DNA of 64,000 bases from JASHPR01 sp963844655 (GTDB lineage Bacteria > Actinomycetota > Actinomycetes > Streptosporangiales > Streptosporangiaceae): positions 310,001 to 374,000 of the forward strand of contig CAWJPA010000006.1 of NCBI GenBank assembly GCA_963844655.1, in the 5' to 3' direction. Numbering within the stretch: the stretch's first letter is position 1; every line of letters starts with the position of its first letter. This document shows positions 59,221 through 64,000 of this stretch, piece by piece. The notes under the pieces are model-generated. The model saw nothing but the letters and a program-made list of their open reading frames with translations. It was not told the DNA's origin and made no database searches. The translations under genes were made by a program, and so were the position numbers.

Positions 59221-59575
59221 CTACAGATCGGCGTAGAACTGCAGGCCGTTGCCGTCCGGATCGCGCACGTGGAACTCACGTGTGCCCCCAGCTGGTGTCG
59301 GTGACCTCGGTGCGATCGACAACCCGCGCGAACTCCTCCGATAGGGCGTCAACGTCTTGCGTCGGAAACCGCAGGACGGGTCGATCGCCGGCAACGCCTT
59401 CGTAGTCGTGCCACTGCATCGCAAGGCACGCCGCATCGCGCGCCACCATCGCAAACTTCGGTCCATGGTCGTCGTCGCGAAAGACCTCCTCGAACCCGAG
59501 TTGGGCGTAGAAGGCCAGTGGTCGGCTCACGTCTCGCACCATGAGCACGGGCTCGACTCGATCGAACTGATCCAC
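59221..59575 (-). pseudogene. VOC-family protein with one-base frameshift
   Basis: The first frame (from 59575) reads VEPVLMVRDVSRPLAFYAQLGFEE...EVTDTSWGHT and stops at 59276. The other frame continues REFHVRDPDGNGLQFYADL and stops at 59221, exactly the C-terminal signature of VOC (glyoxalase/bleomycin-resistance-like) proteins. One extra base in GGGGCACACG (about 59282-59290) explains the break. The corrected product would have about 117 residues. It could also be a genuine gene with an assembly error. Confidence 0.75.
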
Positions 59576-59592
59576 ACCGGGATGAAATTCTC

Positions 59593-60201
59593 TCAGAGTT
59601 GGGCCTTCAGCTCGTCGATCTTGCCGATGTGCTCGCGGAGCTGGGTGTAGGCGGGGCGCTCGCGGATGCGGGTCAGCGCCCAGCGGACGCCGTCGGCGCG
59701 GTTGGAGACGATCCCGGCGGTGATCAGGGCGTCGAGGACCTCAACGTCGCTGGGGTCGAGTCGTGCCATCACCGGGGTGAGGTTGCGGCCCGGGGCCGTG
59801 CGATCTGGCGGGCCGACAGACATCGAGATGACGGGATGCTTGCGCTCCCCGGGCTGCGCGGGCAGCGTGAGCTGCACGCGCCCGACGAAGGGCATCGTCC
59901 GGGCGATCGTCTTACGCAGCTTCTCGATAGCCTCGCTGTGTGCCTTCTCGAACTCGTGAAGCGTCGTATCCGGATCTTCGCCTGCAGGGGTGAGGATCAC
60001 CCGGACCATCGCCTGGCCAGGCTCGATCACGGGATCGTCGCCGTACTGCAGCACCTCGACCTTCTGCACTGTCCCGTCGCCGCACCGCCTGTTCAGCTCT
60101 GCTTCGGCCCCGCGCTCGAGGCGTTCCTTCTCTTCCTGCTCCACGATCAGCTCCTTGATTTCACGAGTAATCAGCGTAACTCTGTCTACTCTCGCAATCA
60201 A
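59593..60201 (-). CDS. Conserved hypothetical protein with RHH-like C-terminal region
   Basis: A 202-residue soluble protein. The N-terminal third is highly charged and helical (LIVEQEEKERLERGAEAELNRR); the C-terminus reads LDALITAGIVSNRADGVRWALTRIRERPAYTQLREH, which resembles the helical region of ribbon-helix-helix antitoxin-type proteins (A-G-I-x-x-x-R-x-x-x-x-R-x-A). No toxin gene is next to it. Function unknown. Confidence 0.6.
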   Translation of the reverse strand: MIARVDRVTLITREIKELIVEQEEKERLERGAEAELNRRCGDGTVQKVEVLQYGDDPVIEPGQAMVRVILTPAGEDPDTTLHEFEKAHSEAIEKLRKTIARTMPFVGRVQLTLPAQPGERKHPVISMSVGPPDRTAPGRNLTPVMARLDPSDVEVLDALITAGIVSNRADGVRWALTRIRERPAYTQLREHIGKIDELKAQL

Positions 60202-60448
60202 CTAATTTAGCGGCAGGATGAGACAGCGCAGCTCACCTCCCAATGCCTGGCTCTGCCGGACGTCGGTCGTCAGCCGTAGCTCGATGCCTTGTGCCGTCTG
60301 ATGTCGCGGCTAGTGGTCCGGGCCGCGGCGACGGTGATGCCGGGCTCGACAGCGACCTGACTTGCTGAATGTGAGTCATGCTGCGGGATGCTGGCCGCCA
60401 GCACGCTCAGTGATATTCCGTTGCGACGCGTCTTTACTGGTTGCAACT

Positions 60449-61342
60449 ATGGCGGCCGTGGAGCGCAGGGAGATCACTCCGGATCTGGTGGCCGGGCTGG
60501 TTGCGGATCAGTTTCCGCAGTGGGCTGAGCTACCGGTGCGGCCGGTCAGCCTCAGCGGATGGGACAACGTCACGTTCCGTCTTGGCGACACCATGTCCGT
60601 ACGGTTGCCGTCCGGTCCGGGATATGTGCCGCAGGTCAGCAAGGAGAATCACTGGCTGCCGCTGCTGGCACCACATCTGCCGCTGCCGATACCAGAGCCT
60701 GTGGCGCAGGGTATCCCAGGAGGGGGTTATCCATGGCCCTGGTCGGTGTACCGGTGGCTGGACGGCGAGCCGGCCGAGACGGCCACCGTTGCGGATCTGG
60801 AGAAGTTTGCCGCGGATCTGGCCGGGGTCCTGGCGGCCCTTTACCGAATCGACCCTGGTGGCGGCCCTCCGGCGGGCTACGGCACGTGCTACTTCGGAGT
60901 GCCGCTAGAACACTGGGACGCCCAGACCCGCGCGGCAATCAGGGACCTCGGCAGCACTATCAACGGCCGCCTGGCCGCCCGGATATGGCAGACAGCGCTT
61001 GACAGTGCCCCGGAGGGCCCGGATTCGTGGTTCCACGGAGACGTCAGCCCAGGGAATCTGCTGGTCGCAGACGGCCATCTGAGCGCGATCATCGACTTCG
61101 GTATCGCAGGCGTCGGCGACCCTGCCTGTGACACGGCGATCGCCTGGACATTCTTTTCCGGACGCAACCGCGAGGTCTATCAGGCGCTGCTTCCCGCCGA
61201 CGACGCAACCTGGGCCAGGGGTCGCGGATGGGCGCTGTGGAAAGCGCTGATCACCGCCGCAGAACGAACTACACGGCCGCAGGAACGGCACCGCAGCCTC
61301 GCGGTAATCGACGCAGTCCTCGACGAATACCAGGCACTGTGA
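60449..61342 (+). CDS. Aminoglycoside phosphotransferase (APH)-family kinase
   Basis: A 297-residue kinase-fold protein. SGWDNVTFRLGDTMSVRLPSG is the N-lobe, WSVYRWLDGEPA the hinge, WFHGDVSPGNLLV the catalytic H-G-D loop and AIIDFGIAGVGDPACD the metal-binding D-F-G-like motif. All key residues are kept. Substrates of this family include aminoglycosides, macrolides, homoserine and choline, so resistance cannot be claimed. ATG 60449 is used; the frame upstream lacks sense. The 247 bases ahead hold no gene that I can see. Confidence 0.85.
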   Translation: MAAVERREITPDLVAGLVADQFPQWAELPVRPVSLSGWDNVTFRLGDTMSVRLPSGPGYVPQVSKENHWLPLLAPHLPLPIPEPVAQGIPGGGYPWPWSVYRWLDGEPAETATVADLEKFAADLAGVLAALYRIDPGGGPPAGYGTCYFGVPLEHWDAQTRAAIRDLGSTINGRLAARIWQTALDSAPEGPDSWFHGDVSPGNLLVADGHLSAIIDFGIAGVGDPACDTAIAWTFFSGRNREVYQALLPADDATWARGRGWALWKALITAAERTTRPQERHRSLAVIDAVLDEYQAL

Positions 61343-61372
61343 CGTCTGCCTATGCTGCAGGCTTACCGGGCG

Positions 61373-61714
61373 TCATGGCCGCCGCCGCCGTGCCTGAATC
61401 TGAACCTGTTGCTGAGTCCGACGTACAGTCGGGTTCGGCGCCGATGTCAGCGGCACCTTCGTTGGGCTCTCGCCCACGGGGCAATCGAGGGCTTGCTGAA
61501 TCAGGCTGCGCCTGCGCATGAGCCCGCTGCGGTAGCCGTGCTGCGCGTGAAGTTCCTGGAGTGCCTCGCTCCAGCCTGCGGTGTGTGAACCCGTGTTGTC
61601 GCAGTCGTTGATGTACTGCCCCAGCACCCCGCAGCGAGCTTCGGTCTCTCTCAGCGCTTGGCCCACCAGCGCATCCGCCTCGCGCAGCGCTTCCTCCTGC
61701 GTCATCTCGCTCAT
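61373..61714 (-). CDS. Small hypothetical protein
   Basis: A 113-residue soluble protein: acidic helix MTQEEALREADALVGQALRETEARCG, then YINDCDNTGSHTAGWSEALQELH and a basic tail (QIQARRRRP). No family is recognised. It converges with the APH gene. Its codon use is less extreme than its neighbours. Could be real; no clear ribosome site. Confidence 0.5.
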   Translation of the reverse strand: MSEMTQEEALREADALVGQALRETEARCGVLGQYINDCDNTGSHTAGWSEALQELHAQHGYRSGLMRRRSLIQQALDCPVGESPTKVPLTSAPNPTVRRTQQQVQIQARRRRP

Positions 61715-61765
61715 GACCGCGCCTCCTGTGCACGCCGCGTTGCTTCGAACTGCACGACCCCGAGA

Positions 61766-62520
61766 TTAGCCGCGGCCCGGCTGCTTAGAGGCGATCAGGG
61801 TGCTGATGATCTCGGGCAGATGGCGGACGATGGAGTTGTGACTCTCGCCATCGAGGGTTCGCAGCTCGGCTTGGGGGAGGTGCTCTCTGAGCCACTCAGC
61901 GTGAAACGGGGGTACGAACTGGTCTTCTGTGCCCTGCCAGATGATGACCTGGCGGATGTTGGCCAAAGGGAAACCCCAGTCGCGAAAGGTGGCCAGGTAA
62001 TCGTCAGCTGCTCCGCAACTCCCGGAAACGCCGGCTGCTCTGACGAACGAGGCGACCCACTCCGCGTATCCCTGGGAGAAGAACTGACGGTCCGCATCGC
62101 TGGTCGTTTCTGCGGCGATGTCCTCGGCCTTGGCGTTTGCGATCTGGGTGACAAAGGCATCGACCGCCTGCCGGAACCCCTCGATGTCGCCTGCGAGTGC
62201 GAGTTGGCTGTCCTCATCGGCCTCGTACCACGCCCGCACCGGGCTTGAGACTTCAGCCTCGGTGTAAGCCGCCGTCCCGGCGATAACGGCGGTCGCCAGG
62301 CAGCGATCGGCCAGCACAGCATCGCAGGCGAGAGCGTAGGGGCCACCCCCTGACCAGCCCAGATTGAAGAACATGTCAGCCCCCAATGCGTCAAGAATCG
62401 CCGCGGTACCGCCAGCCGCATCAGCGACAGTGCGCCCAGCTTGAGGCGTGGAGCGGCCATAACCTGGCCGGACTTCCGGTCCGAACTCATCGCCGCCGAG
62501 GGTCAGCCTGTCGATCTGGC
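61766..62520 (-). pseudogene. Alpha/beta hydrolase lacking its N-terminal part
   Basis: The frame contains FGPEVRPGYGRSTPQAGRTVADAAGGTAAIL, the nucleophile elbow LGWSGGGPYALACDAVLADRCLA, the acid region IIWQGTEDQFVPP and the base DGESHNSI, in line with the intact 304-residue hydrolase at 15726. About 70 N-terminal residues, with the oxyanion region, are missing; there is no ATG or GTG in frame upstream and the divergent reductase gene starts at 62651 where they should be. A TTG at 62386 would give only 206 residues. A truncated, probably dead copy. Confidence 0.7.
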
Positions 62521-62650
62521 GGGGCCAGGTTCGTATAGAGAGTGAGCGAGGGAGTGCGCGGCTTGGGCCCGGCTGGCCGACAGCAGTGCCACCAGGCCGA
62601 GGTCCGAAGCACAGCGAAACCAGTCTGGATCGAGACCACAGGAGGGCGAA

Positions 62651-63232
62651 GTGTCTGCATCAGTTCTGTACATGTCGATGTCACTCGACGGGTTTATCGC
62701 GGGTCCGAACGACGAACCGGGCAACCCTGGCGGCGACGACTTCGGCCGGCTGCACGAGTGGTTCGTCACTCCGGGCGGGGAGTTCTTCCGGCCGCCCGGG
62801 GAGGCCGGACAGTTCATGGACGAAATCAACGCGACTGGCGCGGTGCTGGCGGGGCGGCGCACCGTGGAGCAGGTCGATCACTGGGGCGGCGATCATCATG
62901 GTGTCCCGATCTTTGTGCCAAGTCACCGGCCGCCCGGGCCCTCGGTGGCCAACTATCCGTTGGTGACGTACGTGTCCGATGGGATCGAAAGCGCGATGGC
63001 ACAGGCGAAGGCCGCCGCAGGGGATCGCGACGTGCTGGTGCACGGCGCGTACACGGCGCAGCGGGCGCTCGAGGCCGGGGTGCTGGACGAGTTGCAGATC
63101 CACCAGATCCCGGTGCTGTTCGGCGATGGCCGTCGGCTGTTCGAGGTGTTGCCGTCGCGAAGCGAGCTTGAGATCGTCCGGGTAGTCGATACACCGAAGG
63201 CCACACACATCCGTTACCGCGTCCGTCGCTGA
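62651..63232 (+). CDS. Dihydrofolate-reductase/RibD-C-like reductase
   Basis: A 193-residue protein of the DHFR/RibD C-terminal family: YMSMSLDGFIAGPNDEPGNP, AVLAGRRTVEQVDHWGG, DVLVHGAYTAQRALEAGVLDELQIHQIPVLFGDGRRLFEVLP. This subgroup is widespread in actinobacteria and binds NADPH, but it is not the housekeeping DHFR. GAGG precedes GTG 62651. The stop is 6 bases before the convergent P450 gene. Confidence 0.88.
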   Translation: MSASVLYMSMSLDGFIAGPNDEPGNPGGDDFGRLHEWFVTPGGEFFRPPGEAGQFMDEINATGAVLAGRRTVEQVDHWGGDHHGVPIFVPSHRPPGPSVANYPLVTYVSDGIESAMAQAKAAAGDRDVLVHGAYTAQRALEAGVLDELQIHQIPVLFGDGRRLFEVLPSRSELEIVRVVDTPKATHIRYRVRR

Positions 63233-63238
63233 GGTTGG

Positions 63239-64000
63239 TCAGCCTTGTGGCCAGGTGACGGTGAAGTGGTCGATCTGGCGGAGGGGGACGCTGGCGGTGA
63301 TGTCGGGCGGGGTGAGGGCGGCCAGGCCGGGCAGGCGGGTGAACAGGCTGCTCAGCGCGACTTCGCCGTGGAGTCTGGCGAGCGGGGCACCGAGGCAGAA
63401 GTGGGCTCCGGCGGCGAAGCTGAGGTGAGGATTGGGTTCGCGGCTGATGTCGAATCGGTCGGGGTCGGGGAAGGTGGCGGGGTCGCGGTTGGCGGCGGCC
63501 AGGAACAGCAGCCGCGGCTGCCCGGCCGGGCAGGTGACGCCGTGGATGTCGGCGTCGGTCCTGGGTGTTGCTCCAGTGAAGGTCGTCGGGGTGATCAGCC
63601 GCAGCATTTCCTCCACGGCCGCGGGCCAGCGCCCGGGGTCTTCCTGCAGCGCGGCCATGGCGCTGGGGTGCGTGCAGAGCAGGTGGGTGCCCAGGGTGAG
63701 CAGGGTAGTGGTGGTCTGGTGCCCGGCGGTCACGAAGAAAATGCAGTTCGCAAGCAGGTCCTGGCGGTCCTCCCCGTCTGCGTCCAGAGCGGCCAGGGCG
63801 GTCATCAGGTCATCGGCCGGTGCTGCCGCGCGCTGGTCGAGCAGCCCGGCGAAGTAAGTGAGCATCTGCTCAGCCGCGTCGTTGGCGGCATGGACCGGGG
63901 TGCGGTCGCTGTCACGCTGGCGGGCGAAGCCAAGCGTGAGGGTGCCCAGCGCCGCACCGAGCCAGTCCCGGTCCTCGGGCGGGACCCCAACCACATCGTT
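63239..64000 (-). CDS. Cytochrome P450, cut by window end
   Basis: The C-terminal about 254 residues of a bacterial P450. I-helix oxygen motif ANCIFFVTAGHQTTTT, the E-x-x-R pair in VEEMLRL, the meander DRFDISREPNPHLSF and the heme-binding loop FAAGAHFCLGAPLAR with the axial Cys. The frame is open to the window end, so the N-terminal part lies outside. No ferredoxin gene is next to it within the window. Substrate unknown. Confidence 0.92.
   Translation of the reverse strand, partial: NDVVGVPPEDRDWLGAALGTLTLGFARQRDSDRTPVHAANDAAEQMLTYFAGLLDQRAAAPADDLMTALAALDADGEDRQDLLANCIFFVTAGHQTTTTLLTLGTHLLCTHPSAMAALQEDPGRWPAAVEEMLRLITPTTFTGATPRTDADIHGVTCPAGQPRLLFLAAANRDPATFPDPDRFDISREPNPHLSFAAGAHFCLGAPLARLHGEVALSSLFTRLPGLAALTPPDITASVPLRQIDHFTVTWPQG

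Noticed and set aside
60449..61342. Aminoglycoside resistance gene
   Set aside because: The fold is clear but the family has many substrates; no resistance-specific motif was seen.

Overview
The window is GC-rich bacterial chromosome from a member of the Actinomycetota. The support is GTG/ATG starts with frequent 4-base ATGA/GTGA overlaps, an actinobacterial Tad pilus locus with a LysM-BTAD regulator, a SigK/RskA pair, a fused RNase H/acid phosphatase gene beside a bacterial RNase P RNA, and a DUF222-HNH gene. The exact order cannot be fixed from this sequence. Left to right the layout is as follows. Positions 1-7032 are the distal part of a Flp/Tad pilus operon: ATPase end, TadB, TadC, a type IVb pilin, three TadE/TadG-like pseudopilins and a membrane LysM-BTAD protein that is split by a one-base frameshift. 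Positions 7249-11415 hold a kinase-like/flippase-like membrane protein and a methyltransferase with a UbiA-like membrane partner. Positions 11909-13704 hold two tandem secreted G1 (glutamic) endopeptidases. Positions 13711-20087 hold an ArsR regulator with a divergent MFS exporter and a clear palindromic operator, an alpha/beta hydrolase, an FtsX-like permease and an oxidoreductase.

Positions 20166-28656 form a long minus-strand block that reads, in transcription order: Ser-rich secreted protein, two-heme ferric-reductase-like membrane protein, NuoF-like flavoprotein, 3Fe-type ferredoxin, OmpR response regulator, histidine kinase, GT2/GtrA protein, GT39 protein. It looks like a regulated trans-membrane electron-transfer module joined to envelope glycosylation genes. 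Positions 28743-33647 hold a divergent amine set: a PLP amino-acid decarboxylase, an ATP-grasp ligase and a copper amine oxidase. This is the best candidate for an undescribed pathway. After it come a frameshifted membrane protein, a MOSC protein, an S41 peptidase, a divergent alanyl-tRNA synthetase, a PhzF protein, two SDR enzymes with an XRE regulator, a GNAT acetyltransferase and a pair of winged-helix regulators (one fused to DUF1707) with a membrane protein and repeated operator-like sites.

Positions 45957-56046 are mostly chromosomal core: DUF222-HNH, CYTH, hydrolase, membrane-anchored sulfite-oxidase-like enzyme divergent from sigK-rskA, zinc-ribbon coiled-coil protein, RNase H/phosphatase, rnpB and a methyltransferase. 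Positions 56494-58928 are a 2.4 kb mobile unit with perfect 17-bp terminal inverted repeats and a 3-bp target duplication. An IS5-type transposase in it is broken by a one-base deletion, and a transglutaminase-like gene sits inside it between 15-bp inverted repeats and a duplicated 163-bp piece of the IS. The right end (58970-62520) is accessory and decaying: an IS630 remnant, a frameshifted VOC protein and a hydrolase lacking its N-terminal part. These lie among an APH-like kinase, a DHFR/RibD-like reductase and a cytochrome P450 cut by the window edge. Four one-base frameshifts were found by reading frames against family patterns; whether they are real mutations or assembly errors cannot be decided here.
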